Source: Gulosibacter molinativorax (lineage in GTDB: Bacteria; Actinomycetota; Actinomycetes; Actinomycetales; Microbacteriaceae). Taken from it: a stretch of DNA of 64,000 bases. A program made the position numbers and the translations under genes. The notes under the pieces were generated by a model. That model searched no databases, was not told the origin of the DNA, and saw only the letters and a list, made by a program, of their open reading frames with translations. Shown piece by piece: positions 52,031-61,189 of this stretch. Each line of letters starts with the position of its first letter. Position 1 is the stretch's first letter. The stretch covers positions 2,914,001-2,978,000 of the forward strand of contig NZ_CP028426.1 of NCBI RefSeq assembly GCF_003010915.2. Direction: 5' to 3'.

Positions 52031-54085
52031 CTACTCGGCGGTCGGCACGAGGCGAAGGCCGATCGCGAAGGGCACCTCCTGGCGCTGCCCGCCCGAGTGC
52101 GTGAGCCCGCGCCCATCCTCGTCGACCGTGAGCTGCGTGCGGTGGCTGCGCAGCGCCGCGAGGACTGCGGGCAGGTGCTCAGGGAGAGAGAACCACGCGG
52201 CGTCGTCGCCGTCGAAGTCGACCGAGTCCTCGTCGCTCGCCTCTTCCTCGATCAGCTCCGCGAACGGGATGTCGAGCTCCCGCGCGGCGGCGAGCGTCGC
52301 CTCCCGAGTGCGTACGTGATCGGGGTGGCCGTAGCCGCCATCGTCGTCGTAGCTAATGATGAGGTCCGGTGCCTCTGCCTCGGCGAGCGCGCGCACGTCG
52401 GCGGTCACGTCCTCGAGACTTGCGGCGGTGAGCGATTCGAGATCGGTCGCATCCGCTGGGCCCGCCAGACCAGGACGGATCCAGCGCATCCCGGAGTCCC
52501 GGTAGACGCGTGGAGCCAGGCCGTCGGCACGCGCGGGCGGCATCCCGAGCCAGTACGCGGCCGCGATCCCGAGGGCACTGACCGAGCCGGCAAGCTCGCG
52601 CTCGCGCACCCGAGACAGTTCCGCCGCATCCGTGCCCTCTGGCAGCACACCGGCGACGATCTCGCCAGCCTCACCCCGGCAGCAGGTCAGCAGCGCGACC
52701 CGGGTGCCGCGCTCGTGCAGCGCGCGCAGCAGCGCGCCACCCGCCAACGCCTCATCGTCGGGATGCGCGTGCACCACAAGGATTCGCTTCGCGCCCTCGA
52801 GTACCGACTGGATCGAGCCGGTCATCGTTGCCTCCGCGCGATTCAGTGCGGCTTTCAGTGCGGGTTCCGGGGCGGGGCGCTCGATTCCACGGTAGACCTC
52901 GAGCAGGCGCTGCGCCGAGGCTTGCCAGCTCATCTCGAGCGCGTGCGCGAGCGCGCCCTCGCCCAGCTGTTCCGCGAGCGCGTCGTCAGTGACGAGGCGC
53001 GTGATCGTCGCGGCCCAGTCGGCCGGCTCACGCGAGTCGACGAGGATGCCCGTGTCGCCGTCGAGCACGGACTCCTGCAGCCCGCCCGAGCGATACGCCA
53101 CGACCGGTAGCCCCGTCGCCGCGGCCTCGAGCGACACGAGCCCGAAAGTCTCCGAATGCGAGGTCATGAGCGCGATATCGCTCGCGCGCAGCTCATCGGC
53201 GAGCGGGCCGCGCGTCTTCGCGCCAACGAACTGCACGTCGTCCTCGACACCGAGGCGCGCCGCCGACACGTGCAGCGACTCCTCGTACTCGGCCGTGTCG
53301 GGCGCGGCCGCACCCACGATGACGAGTTCGGGCCGAATCTCGGGTTCGATGAGAGCCAACGCCTCGATCGCGAGGTCGAAGCCCTTGAGGGGATGCAGCC
53401 GGCCTGCGGCGATCAGACGCTTGCGATGGCCTTCAGGCTTCGCCGGGCCGGGATGGAACAGCTCGTGGTCGACGCCGGGCGACACGACCTCGACGCGATC
53501 GGGCTCCGCGCCGAGGCGAGAAACCGCGGTCTCGCGCTCGGCGTTGCTGATCACGACGAGCGAGTCGGCCTCCTTCGCGAGCATCGCCTCGCCCTCGAGG
53601 CGACCGGGCGATTCCGCGCGCTCACCGTCCGTGAGCGGCGAGGCGTCCTTCGCCGCGATCGAGTGGAAGCTCTGCACGAGCGGCACGCCGAGTGCGCGCG
53701 TAATCGGCAGCGCCGCGATGCCCGAGAACCAGTGTTCGGCGTGCACGATGTCGACCTTGAGCGACCGCAACAGCGGCTCGAGTGCATCCCGAAACTCGCC
53801 GATATAGAGCTCGTGATCGCCCTTCTCGAGGGTCTCGGCAGGGCCGGCATCCAGGATGTGCAGCGAGAGATTCGGCGCCAGCTCGCGGAAGGCGGGGGAG
53901 TCCGGGTCCTGCCGCCGGGTGATGAGCTCCACCCGGTGACCGAGCTTCGCGAGCTCCTCAGCCTGCGCGCGAACAACGACGTTCATCCCGCCAGCATCTT
54001 TGGTTCCGGGTTCGTCGATGGGGGAGGTGTGAAGCACCACAAACGCGATGCGAAGCGTCGAAGCCCCGTGGTCGGCAAGAGTCAT
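52031..54085 (-). CDS. Fused MshA-like glycosyltransferase and MshB-like deacetylase
   Basis: Protein of 684 residues joining two mycothiol-synthesis activities. Residues 10-405 are a GT4 glycosyltransferase: PGTKDAGGMNVVV near 26-38 is the MshA signature, and HSETFGLVSLEAA (310-322) carries the E-x7-E acceptor/donor motif. Residues 432-684 are a PIG-L/MshB-like zinc deacetylase: HAHPDDE (439-445), YRDSGM (528-533) and GYGHPDH (584-590). Met421 has GGAGG five bases upstream (52831-52835), so the second half might also be made alone. Normally these are two genes. Mycothiol itself is the likely product pathway; other GlcNAc-inositol chemistry is possible. Confidence 0.85.
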   Translation of the reverse strand: MTLADHGASTLRIAFVVLHTSPIDEPGTKDAGGMNVVVRAQAEELAKLGHRVELITRRQDPDSPAFRELAPNLSLHILDAGPAETLEKGDHELYIGEFRDALEPLLRSLKVDIVHAEHWFSGIAALPITRALGVPLVQSFHSIAAKDASPLTDGERAESPGRLEGEAMLAKEADSLVVISNAERETAVSRLGAEPDRVEVVSPGVDHELFHPGPAKPEGHRKRLIAAGRLHPLKGFDLAIEALALIEPEIRPELVIVGAAAPDTAEYEESLHVSAARLGVEDDVQFVGAKTRGPLADELRASDIALMTSHSETFGLVSLEAAATGLPVVAYRSGGLQESVLDGDTGILVDSREPADWAATITRLVTDDALAEQLGEGALAHALEMSWQASAQRLLEVYRGIERPAPEPALKAALNRAEATMTGSIQSVLEGAKRILVVHAHPDDEALAGGALLRALHERGTRVALLTCCRGEAGEIVAGVLPEGTDAAELSRVRERELAGSVSALGIAAAYWLGMPPARADGLAPRVYRDSGMRWIRPGLAGPADATDLESLTAASLEDVTADVRALAEAEAPDLIISYDDDGGYGHPDHVRTREATLAAARELDIPFAELIEEEASDEDSVDFDGDDAAWFSLPEHLPAVLAALRSHRTQLTVDEDGRGLTHSGGQRQEVPFAIGLRLVPTAE
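52825..52835 (-). promoter_or_regulatory. Internal ribosome binding site at the MshB-like domain
   Basis: GGAGG (52835-52831 on the minus strand), five bases, then ATG (52825-52823) in frame within the fused gene. It would allow separate synthesis of a 264-residue deacetylase. Confidence 0.55.
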
Positions 54086-54172
54086 GTAAAGACGGTACCT
54101 GCCGGGGAGCCAGATTGCCGAGTCACAGGGCGCAGCGTTACGCCGAGCGCGTAGCGGAACTGCGGCGGCCCC

Positions 54173-54265
54173 TCGCTATGCCGCTTCGCGGCTACTCGGG
54201 GATCGGGCTTGCTATGCCGCTTCGCGGTCGCCTGCCGATGGCCGAGTAGCGGAGCGTATCGAGGC
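54173..54265. repeat. Palindromic intergenic repeat, copy 4 (compound)
   Basis: CTCGCTATGCCGCTTCGCGG plus CTACTCGG (54173-54200), a second partial copy GCTATGCCGCTTCGCGGTCG (54211-54230), and the opposing GCCGAGTAGCGGAGCGTATC plus GAGG (54241-54264). Between the response regulator and the glycosyltransferase genes; here the neighbours are in tandem. Confidence 0.7.
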
Positions 54266-54273
54266 CTAGCGAG

Positions 54274-54900
54274 CTAGCGGAGGATGCCGCGCTCGCGGGC
54301 CTCCGCAACGGCCGCCGTGCGGGTCGTCACGCCGAGTTTCGTGAACACGTGGCCGAGATGCGATTTCACCGTCGTCTCGCTCAGGAACAGAGCCGAGGCA
54401 ATCTCGGCATTTGTCTTGCCCTCGGCAACGTACCCGAGCACCTCCATCTCGCGAGCCGACAGCGCGGTCTGTGGGATGCGCATCCGATCGAGCAGCCGGC
54501 TGGCGATCACGGGTGCCAGCGCGCTCTCACCCGCGGCGGCGGCGCGCACCGCGGCGATCAGCTCGCTCGGGGGTGCGTCCTTGAGGAGGTAACCGCTTGC
54601 CCCAGCCTCGATCGCGCCGAGGATATCGGCATCGGAATCGTAGTTCGTCAGGACGAGCACGTAAGGCGGATGCGCGAGCCCGCGAATTGCTCGCGTCGCC
54701 TCCGCGCCGCCCGAGGCACCGTGCGCGCCGAACTGGAGGTCCATGAGCACGACGTCTGGATGCTCTCGCTCGGCAAGCCGGACGGCCTCGTCCGGTGTGC
54801 CGGCCTCGGCGACGACCTCGAGGTCCGGCTCGAGTTCGAAGAGCGCGCGCAGCCCGGCTCGGACGATGGGGTGGTCGTCAGCGAGTACGAGGCGAATCAT
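54274..54900 (-). CDS. LuxR/NarL-type response regulator of the ABC-linked system
   Basis: Regulator of 208 residues: receiver domain ADDHP, phospho-acceptor D54 (LMDLQFG), conserved Lys in GYLLKDAPP; HTH in TALSAREMEVLGYVAEGKTNAEIASALFLSETTVKSHL. Start at ATG 54900. It overlaps the kinase gene (stop at 54878) by 23 bp, so the two are coupled. The palindromes in the gap upstream of the kinase are possible targets. Confidence 0.93.
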   Translation of the reverse strand: MIRLVLADDHPIVRAGLRALFELEPDLEVVAEAGTPDEAVRLAEREHPDVVLMDLQFGAHGASGGAEATRAIRGLAHPPYVLVLTNYDSDADILGAIEAGASGYLLKDAPPSELIAAVRAAAAGESALAPVIASRLLDRMRIPQTALSAREMEVLGYVAEGKTNAEIASALFLSETTVKSHLGHVFTKLGVTTRTAAVAEARERGILR

Positions 54901-56209
54901 TCGTGTCCTCCAAATCGTTCGTGCCGGCCGAGTCTGGCGTCGCCGCGAGGTCAATCGTGACTGTCAGCGTCGTCCCGAGATCGGGCGCGGAATCGATCTC
55001 GAGCGTACCGCCGAGCTGCTCGACGCGCTCGCGGATCGAGCGCAGCCCGAACGAGGTGTGGCTGATGGCATTCCCGGTGGCAGGGTCCGAATCATGTGCA
55101 GCTGGCCAGGCAGTCGGTTCCATACCCGAAGCCGTCCGTGCGTCGTGCCGGTGATCATGGTGCATCCCGCGGCCGTCATCCGCGATGCGGAAGGTCAGGA
55201 TGCTGCCCTCGCGCAGCAGCGAAATGGTCGCGTGCGTTGCCTTGGCGTGCTGGAGGACGTTCGCGAGCGCACCCTGGGCGATGCGCAGCAGCGCGCTCTG
55301 GATGTGCATCGGCACGTCAGGCCCCTCCACGACGCGCACGGCGACGTCGAGGCCCTGCCCGGCCCACTCGGTCTCGGCGAGGCGCCGGAGGGTCTGGCCG
55401 AGACCCTGCTCCTCAAGGCGTGGCGGTAACAGGTGCGCGATAAAGCGCCTGGTCTCGGCGAGGTTCGTGGCCGCGGTCTGGCGTGCGAGGCGGATGTGCT
55501 CGACGCCCGGGCGATCCGGATCGGCCTGCTCGGCGGCGTGCAGCAGCATCTGGATGCTCGAGAGCCCCTGCGCGACGGTGTCGTGGAGCTCGCGGCCGAG
55601 CCGCTCACGTTCGGCGAGGGCGCCGGCCTCCCGCTCGGCCGCATCCCGCTGGGCGAGCGCATCCCCGAGCTGCCGAATGAGTGCCTCGCGCTGTTCGGCC
55701 TCGTGGAGGAGCGCCCGATATCCGAGCCCCACCACGATCGCGAATGCCGCGCCGACCATGGGTCCCGCGAACGAGGCGAAGCCGCCGCCCTGCCCGAAGT
55801 GCAGCGCGAGTCCGGTCCACAGCCCGGTCACGATCACGGCGATCGAGCCAACGAGAGGCCGCAGGAGGGCGAGGTAGAGGAAGTAGAGCGGGAAGACGAC
55901 CCACGCGCCGTCCGGCGTGAGCCACAGCAGGATGGCCCAAAGCGCGGTGAGCGCAATCAGCCACGCCACGGAGGCGATGCGTCGCGACCGGCTCGACTCC
56001 CGCGCATCCCCGCGACGACGCCGGTGCAACACGTAGCCCGGCGCGAGAAACACGACGAGCATCAGGACACAGACGAGCTGCACGGCGAGGCTGTGCTCGC
56101 CCGAGCGTTGGACCGAGCGGATGAGCGGCAGGGCGATCACACCGACGAACAGCAGGACGAGCGCGACCCGCAGCGCCGAATTGACCTTCGACGGGCTGAA
56201 TGCGGGCAT
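54878..56209 (-). CDS. NarL-type sensor histidine kinase of the ABC-linked system
   Basis: Kinase of 443 residues with five or six hydrophobic segments in the first 165, then HisKA_3 with H209 (RERLGRELHDTVAQGLSSI), and the ATPase part containing NVLQHAKATHATIS and FGLRSIRERV. A His-rich insert (HHDHRHDAR) in the ATPase lid is unusual. The ATG at 56209 (MPAFSPSKVN) precedes the first helix; the open frame continues upstream only by chance. Divergent from the ABC transporter genes, which it likely controls. Confidence 0.9.
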   Translation of the reverse strand: MPAFSPSKVNSALRVALVLLFVGVIALPLIRSVQRSGEHSLAVQLVCVLMLVVFLAPGYVLHRRRRGDARESSRSRRIASVAWLIALTALWAILLWLTPDGAWVVFPLYFLYLALLRPLVGSIAVIVTGLWTGLALHFGQGGGFASFAGPMVGAAFAIVVGLGYRALLHEAEQREALIRQLGDALAQRDAAEREAGALAERERLGRELHDTVAQGLSSIQMLLHAAEQADPDRPGVEHIRLARQTAATNLAETRRFIAHLLPPRLEEQGLGQTLRRLAETEWAGQGLDVAVRVVEGPDVPMHIQSALLRIAQGALANVLQHAKATHATISLLREGSILTFRIADDGRGMHHDHRHDARTASGMEPTAWPAAHDSDPATGNAISHTSFGLRSIRERVEQLGGTLEIDSAPDLGTTLTVTIDLAATPDSAGTNDLEDTNDSPRTR

Positions 56210-56246
56210 ACGCCGAACTGTATCGGCGACGGCTGGGTTCGAGCAT

Positions 56247-56287
56247 CCTGCGAAAGTAGGAGCGCGAGGCCCGACCATCGGTCGGGC
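56247..56287. promoter_or_regulatory. Two palindromes between the kinase and ABC genes
   Basis: CCTGCGAAAGTAGG (56247-56260, one mismatch) and GCCCGACCATCGGTCGGGC (56269-56287, perfect arms of 8) lie in the 166-bp divergent gap. Either could be a response-regulator operator; the second could alternatively be a structure in a leader transcript. Confidence 0.5.
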
Positions 56288-56375
56288 GTGACCCTGCCTA
56301 CGCGCGATGGCACGGGCCCGAATCCGCAGGAGTCTGGATCCTGTCACCACCGAGGTGACGCGAAAGGACCGCACC

Positions 56376-57446
56376 ATGTTTGTTGCGCTGCGCGACCTGC
56401 GCTTCGCCCGGGGCCGATTCATCCTGATCGGCGCCGTCGTCGCGCTCATCACTATCCTCGTGGGCTTCCTCGCGGGGCTCACCGGCGGGCTCGCGAACCA
56501 GAACATTTCCGCCGTGCTCGGCATGCCGGGCGATCGCGTCGTATTCGCGCCACCGGCCTCGGCCGACGGTAGCCCGACCTTCGCCGACTCGGATGTCTCC
56601 GCGGCGCAGGCCCAGCAGTGGCGGGATGCGCCGGGCGTCACCGAAGTCGAGCCGATCGGCATCAGCCAGACCCGCCTCGAGACGGCGGATGCGCGCACCA
56701 GCATTGCGCTGTTCGGCGTCGAACCGACGTATGCCGACACCGCGCCGGTGGACTCGGGCAAGATTACGCTCGCGAAGCCCGCGGCCGATGAGCTTGGGGT
56801 CGCGGTCGGCGAAGTTGTCACGGTGGGCGGACACGAGTTCACGGTCGAGGCGATTGGTGGCGACTGGTGGTACAGCCACACCGCGGTCGCCCAAATCACG
56901 CTCGAGGACTGGCAGGCGTTCGCATCCGCCACAGGGAGCCCGGACGCCTACGCCACGGTGCTCGCGGTCTCGGGCTCACCCGATTGGGCAACCACGGATG
57001 CGGCGGTGGGCACCGTCTCGGAAGGCACGGTCGGCACTCTCATGGCTCTGAGCTCCTTCAAGTCGGAGATTGGTTCGTTGCTGCTGATGGTCGCGATGCT
57101 GTTCGGCATCTCGGGGCTCGTGATCGGCGCGTTCTTCACGGTATGGACGATGCAGCGGCGCGGCGACGTCGCCGTGCTCAAAGCACTGGGGGCGAGCACC
57201 CGTTCGCTCGTGCGGGATTCGCTCGGCCAGGCGCTCATCGTGCTCATCGTGGGCATCGGCGCAGGCACGCTCATCGTTTTCGGCCTCGGCACTCTGGCTG
57301 CCCAGGCACTACCCTTCGTCCTCTCGCCGCTCACGACCCTCCTGCCCGGGCTCATCATGACGACCCTCGGCCTCGGCGGAGCCGCATTCGCGCTCCGCTC
57401 TGTCACCACCGCCGACCCACTCACCGCACTTGGGAGCAACCGATGA
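56376..57446 (+). CDS. ABC transporter permease (FtsX/MacB-like)
   Basis: Protein of 356 residues: one N-terminal membrane segment (about 15-38), a long external region, and three further segments in the C-terminal 130 residues, the FtsX-like arrangement. TVWTMQRRGDVAVLKALGASTRSLV is the usual coupling region. AAAGGA precedes ATG 56376. It overlaps the ATPase gene by ATGA. Exporters of this kind move lipids, peptides or antibiotics. Confidence 0.9.
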   Translation: MFVALRDLRFARGRFILIGAVVALITILVGFLAGLTGGLANQNISAVLGMPGDRVVFAPPASADGSPTFADSDVSAAQAQQWRDAPGVTEVEPIGISQTRLETADARTSIALFGVEPTYADTAPVDSGKITLAKPAADELGVAVGEVVTVGGHEFTVEAIGGDWWYSHTAVAQITLEDWQAFASATGSPDAYATVLAVSGSPDWATTDAAVGTVSEGTVGTLMALSSFKSEIGSLLLMVAMLFGISGLVIGAFFTVWTMQRRGDVAVLKALGASTRSLVRDSLGQALIVLIVGIGAGTLIVFGLGTLAAQALPFVLSPLTTLLPGLIMTTLGLGGAAFALRSVTTADPLTALGSNR

Positions 57447-58135
57447 TCAATCTCGACCACATCACCCTGACCTTCCCCGACGGCGACGCCACAGTCGTCG
57501 CGGTCGACGACGTCTCGCTCACCGCGCATCCAGGCACGGTCACCGGCATTACCGGGCCGAGCGGGAGCGGTAAGTCGAGCCTCCTCGCCGTCGCCGCGAC
57601 GCTCATCCGCCCGTCTTCCGGGACGGTGCTGATCGACGGAATCGACGCGACGCACCTCTCGCTCGACGAAGCGACGTCACTGCGCCGGGAACGCATCGGC
57701 ATCGTGTTCCAGCAGCCGAACCTCATCCCGTCCCTCACCGCGCTCGAGCAGTTGCGTGTGATGAACGAGCTCGGCGCTCACGGAAGCCGTGCCCGCCGCC
57801 GCGAGGTCGCCGATCGCGCCACCGAGCTGCTGGCTGCGGTCGGGCTCGGCGGGCACGCCGACAAGCGCCCGCAGCAGCTCTCGGGCGGGCAGCGACAGCG
57901 CGTGAACATCGCCCGGGCGCTGATGAACGAGCCGAGCGTGCTGCTCGTCGACGAGCCGACGAGCGCCCTCGATCAGGAACGCGGCGCGCAGATTATCGAC
58001 CTCATCGTGGGCCTCACGGATCGACTGAACACCGCGACGCTGCTCGTGACCCACGACCTCGTGCATCTCCCGCAACTGCATCGCGTAGTCGAGCTCGTCG
58101 ACGGCCGCATCCGCACGCCGGTCGCGATCGGATAG
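57443..58135 (+). CDS. ABC transporter ATP-binding protein
   Basis: ATPase of 230 residues, MacB/LolD-like. Walker A GPSGSGKS (38-45), Q-loop in IGIVFQQPNLIPSLTALEQ, signature LSGGQRQR, Walker B VLLVDEPTSALD and His-loop VTHD are all present. Coupled to the permease gene. Confidence 0.95.
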   Translation: MINLDHITLTFPDGDATVVAVDDVSLTAHPGTVTGITGPSGSGKSSLLAVAATLIRPSSGTVLIDGIDATHLSLDEATSLRRERIGIVFQQPNLIPSLTALEQLRVMNELGAHGSRARRREVADRATELLAAVGLGGHADKRPQQLSGGQRQRVNIARALMNEPSVLLVDEPTSALDQERGAQIIDLIVGLTDRLNTATLLVTHDLVHLPQLHRVVELVDGRIRTPVAIG

Positions 58136-58178
58136 CGGAGGCTAGGGTCGCATGGCGGATGCTCTGGTCGCCTCGCGC

Positions 58179-59180
58179 CTACGCGGTGGCGCGCACGATC
58201 AGCTCGACCGGCAAGATCACCGAGGACACCTCTTCCTTGCGGAAAAGGCACTCGAGCATTTGCACGGCCTGGCTGCCGACCTCATGGAGGGGCGTACTCA
58301 CGGTGGTGAGGCCCAGCGCCCGGGCGAGGGGAGTGTCGTTATACCCCGCCACCGCGAGGTCCTCGGGAACGCGCAGGCCTCGTCCGCGGATTGCGCCGAT
58401 CGCGCCGATCGCGGACTGGTCGTTCACGGCAAAGACCGCTCGCGGCGCCGGGTCCTTCGCGAGGAGCTCCTGGACGCCGTCCTCGCCGTCCTCGACGGAG
58501 AAGCCCTTGTGGACGATCGTGACGGCGGACATATCGAACCCGCCGTCCTGGAGAGCGGCGAGGAACCCGTCCTGGCGATCGAGGCTCGTCGAGATCGACT
58601 CACCAGCCGTGATGATGCCGATCGACTCGTAGCCTTGCCGCAAGAAGTGCTCGCCCATCAGGTAGCCGCCGCGGCGGTCATCGGACGCGCAGGACAGCGC
58701 CGACCCGGAGCGTCGGTTCACAACGACCAGCGGAAACTCGCGTTCCTGGAGTTCGACGATCACGGGGTCGTCGAGCAACGCGTCGCTGAGCAGGATGCCG
58801 TCGACGCGGCGGTCGAGTAGCTGGTGGATGCGCTGGTCACGCAGCTCCGCGTCGTCGTGGCTGGTCGTGACCATCGCGAAGTAGGAGTGCGCCGTGGCGT
58901 ATTTGTCGACGCCCTCGTACATCGCCGAATACACGTAGTCGTTCAGCCGGGGAAACAGCACGCCGATGAGTCCGGATCGTTTCGTGCGCAGGGAAGCCGC
59001 GTGGGGATTCTTCACGTAGCCCGTTTCGCGCGCGAGGTCGATCATCCGCTGCGCGGTCTCCGGGCTCGCCCACTTCGTTTCAGTGCCAGCAGGGTCGTTG
59101 AGCACACGGGACACGGTGGACGGCGTCACGCTCGCCATTGTGGCGAGTTCTTTGAGCGTCGTGCGGCCGAGAGGGGACAT
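58179..59180 (-). CDS. LacI family transcriptional regulator
   Basis: Regulator of 333 residues. DNA-binding region TTLKELATMASVTPSTVSRVLNDP at the N-terminus, hinge, then a sugar-binding type domain (GILLSDALLDDP, SIGIITAGES, VAVAGYNDTPLA). Expected ligand is a sugar, but no sugar genes adjoin it; the GH65 pair is 11 kb away. It may regulate itself through the palindrome upstream. Confidence 0.93.
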   Translation of the reverse strand: MSPLGRTTLKELATMASVTPSTVSRVLNDPAGTETKWASPETAQRMIDLARETGYVKNPHAASLRTKRSGLIGVLFPRLNDYVYSAMYEGVDKYATAHSYFAMVTTSHDDAELRDQRIHQLLDRRVDGILLSDALLDDPVIVELQEREFPLVVVNRRSGSALSCASDDRRGGYLMGEHFLRQGYESIGIITAGESISTSLDRQDGFLAALQDGGFDMSAVTIVHKGFSVEDGEDGVQELLAKDPAPRAVFAVNDQSAIGAIGAIRGRGLRVPEDLAVAGYNDTPLARALGLTTVSTPLHEVGSQAVQMLECLFRKEEVSSVILPVELIVRATA

Positions 59181-59490
59181 CGGGAATCTCCATGGGGAAG
59201 GTGGAAGTGCTGCAATGTTGCGCAGCCTGCACCGATGTTATCCAGAGTCGTAGAAAATTCGCAGACAGGCGCGGGTTATGGTGCGGTGCTCGTGCATTTC
59301 GGTCATTCACGGCAACACTCCCGAGCGCGAGGCGGAATGTTAGTGAACTCGGAGCCAGAATTACGGCTCGCGATCTACCGTGGAAGTAGTTCGAGACCGA
59401 CTAGAGGTTCTCGGCTCTACTTGGGTCGGCGCGGCATTCGCATGAACGCACGACGTCGTGCCAGGCCCTGGCTAGGAAGAGGTGTCAACG
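59181..59490. other. 310-bp gap between lacI and FHA gene
   Basis: Holds the divergent upstream regions of both genes. TGCAATGTTGCGCA (59211-59224) is an imperfect palindrome resembling LacI-family operators, 31 bp before the lacI start. No gene is visible in the remainder. Confidence 0.45.
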
Positions 59491-60081
59491 ATGACTGATC
59501 ACGATAGTGGCGTGAATCCCCGCCGTCACCCGGACCTCCCGGAAATTCAGCACATGGAACCGCCCCACTACGGTCGCGGTCCAACGACGCACAGTAAGTA
59601 TGGTGCGGGTAATCCTCGCCTGGTCATGATCGGCGTGGAAGACGCCGCTGAGCGTACCACCTACCTGCTCGACCGTGAAGAAACGACGATCGGTTCGGGC
59701 GCCGACTGCCACATCGTGCTCGACGGCCTGCTTCCGCACCATGCGACGATTACGCACACCGATACGGATGAGTATGTCCTCGACTCGATGGGACAGACCC
59801 ACACGGAATCGCCCGGCGAGGAGTCGCCTTATGACGACGCACCGAAGGGCTCTCTTCTGCGGCACGGCTCGGGCTTCACAATCGGCGACCACTCATTCGC
59901 GTTCCAGCGCAGCGAGTACGCGGACCACGGTCGACCGTTCGGTGGGCGCTCTGGCGGCGAGGGTTCCCGCCAATCGCGGCAGGACCCGCCGCCGGACTAC
60001 CGCCCCGCACACACCGACGCGATCGATCAGGAGCGGATCGCGAAGGCGATGGCCGAGCGGCAGCGCAAGCACGGCGCCTAG
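59491..60081 (+). CDS. FHA domain protein
   Basis: Protein of 196 residues with a forkhead-associated domain at about residues 55-140: TTIGSGADCHIVLDGLLPHHATI contains the GS, and HH residues of the phospho-threonine site. The C-terminal 50 residues are polar and probably disordered. I chose ATG 59491, which has GGAAGAGG 8 bp upstream, over GTG 59482. It probably reads Ser/Thr kinase signals; no kinase gene is adjacent. Confidence 0.8.
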   Translation: MTDHDSGVNPRRHPDLPEIQHMEPPHYGRGPTTHSKYGAGNPRLVMIGVEDAAERTTYLLDREETTIGSGADCHIVLDGLLPHHATITHTDTDEYVLDSMGQTHTESPGEESPYDDAPKGSLLRHGSGFTIGDHSFAFQRSEYADHGRPFGGRSGGEGSRQSRQDPPPDYRPAHTDAIDQERIAKAMAERQRKHGA

Positions 60082-60140
60082 GCGGCTGCGGTGTGCTTAA
60101 GCGTCTGCAGGCGCGACGCTAAGACGCGACGCTTCCGGGA

Positions 60141-60722
60141 CTAGTTCTCCGGAAGCGTCGAGCCTGGCGTGAGAGCGTGCCACGTGCGGTTCACGTAGGC
60201 GATGGGGTCTGCGGGCTCGTCAACCGGGCCGTTCGGGATGGAGGTGGTCAGGCCGCGCACGACGTGGAGCGTGCCGCCCGCGGTCTCGAGGCGCGAGACG
60301 ATCTCGCCGCGCACCCAGGTCTTCACGCCGTGGAAGTATGGCTCGCCGGATTCGAGGCGATCCCAGATGCTCGTATCCGCGAAGCGGTCGATACCGCTGG
60401 TCGCACCAAGCTTGGCCACGTCGAGGTTCTCTGCCGTGAGGAAGTGGACCACGACGGTCTCCGCGCTCAGCAGCGTGGGCGTGCTCGAGGAGATTGCGGA
60501 TGCTGAGAAGCCGAGCAGCGGCGGGGCGACTGAGATTGAGAAGACGGAGGTCGCGGTTAGCGCGACTGGCCCGCTGCCGTCGTCGGCAGTGATGAGTGCA
60601 ACGCCGCCGGGGTGAAGCCGAAAGACGTTCTTGAATTCATCCGCCGATGCTTGCTCCGCGGCGCGGAAGTCTGCCTCCGAGACGCTTCCCTTGAGATAAG
60701 ACGGTCGAATTGTTTGAGTCAT
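60141..60722 (-). CDS. Flavin reductase family protein, second copy
   Basis: FMN-binding protein of 193 residues: FRLHPGGVALITADDGSGPVALTATSVFSISVAPPLLGFSAS is the family's N-terminal half. It has a 28-residue extension before it. No monooxygenase gene adjoins it, so its partner is elsewhere or it acts as a free flavin reductase. Confidence 0.9.
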   Translation of the reverse strand: MTQTIRPSYLKGSVSEADFRAAEQASADEFKNVFRLHPGGVALITADDGSGPVALTATSVFSISVAPPLLGFSASAISSSTPTLLSAETVVVHFLTAENLDVAKLGATSGIDRFADTSIWDRLESGEPYFHGVKTWVRGEIVSRLETAGGTLHVVRGLTTSIPNGPVDEPADPIAYVNRTWHALTPGSTLPEN

Positions 60723-60875
60723 GTGAGTTGCACTATTTCTTCGTAGCGGCCGAAACGCGATAGTTCGGAGTACAACTACTACTCTCGGGCATAGCCTGCA
60801 CGAGGGGAAGCTGTGTAACGAAGAGTTACACCGCGACCGTCACGAGCGATGCGGGGGAGCCGGTGACTCGCTCGG

Positions 60876-60923
60876 AAAAGAATCGTGGCGGCCGACTCGA
60901 AAGAGTCAGCCGCCACGATCTTT
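60876..60923 (-). terminator. Intrinsic terminator of the cold-shock gene
   Basis: ATCGTGGCGGC-type arms with a GAAA loop (about 60883-60919) form an 18-bp stem with one mismatch; on the minus strand TTCTTTT follows directly. Located 63 bp after the csp stop. Confidence 0.85.
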
Positions 60924-60985
60924 GACGGGTCAGAAACGAAGCGCTACCGCACTATTTGCCGCTGAACGCGCCGGGTTAGTCTCAA

Positions 60986-61189
60986 TTACAGAGCGCGGAT
61001 GTTCTTGGCCTGAGGGCCCTTCTGACCCTGCTCAGCCTCGAACTCAACCTTCTGGTTTTCCTCGAGATTACGGTGTCCACGACCATCGATCTCGCTGTAG
61101 TGAGCGAACAGGTCGGCCGATCCGTCGTCGGGGGCAATGAAGCCAAAGCCCTTGTCCGAGTCGAACCACTTGACGGTGCCAGTAGGCAT
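60986..61189 (-). CDS. cspA: Cold-shock protein
   Basis: Nucleic-acid chaperone of 67 residues: [20 protein letters not shown] (RNP1-like KGFGFI) and DLFAHYSEI (RNP2-like) are intact, ending KNIRAL. ATG 61189 follows AAGGA at 8 bp. The frame is open far upstream, but that part is leader and not coding. A structured 5' leader and strong terminator surround it. Confidence 0.97.
   Translation of the reverse strand: MPTGTVKWFDSDKGFGFIAPDDGSADLFAHYSEIDGRGHRNLEENQKVEFEAEQGQKGPQAKNIRAL

Noticed and set aside
56210..56932. Long N-terminal extension of the ABC-linked kinase
   Set aside because: It is antisense to the ABC permease gene and its Ser/Arg/Pro composition is typical of shadow frames; ATG 56209 precedes the first membrane helix.
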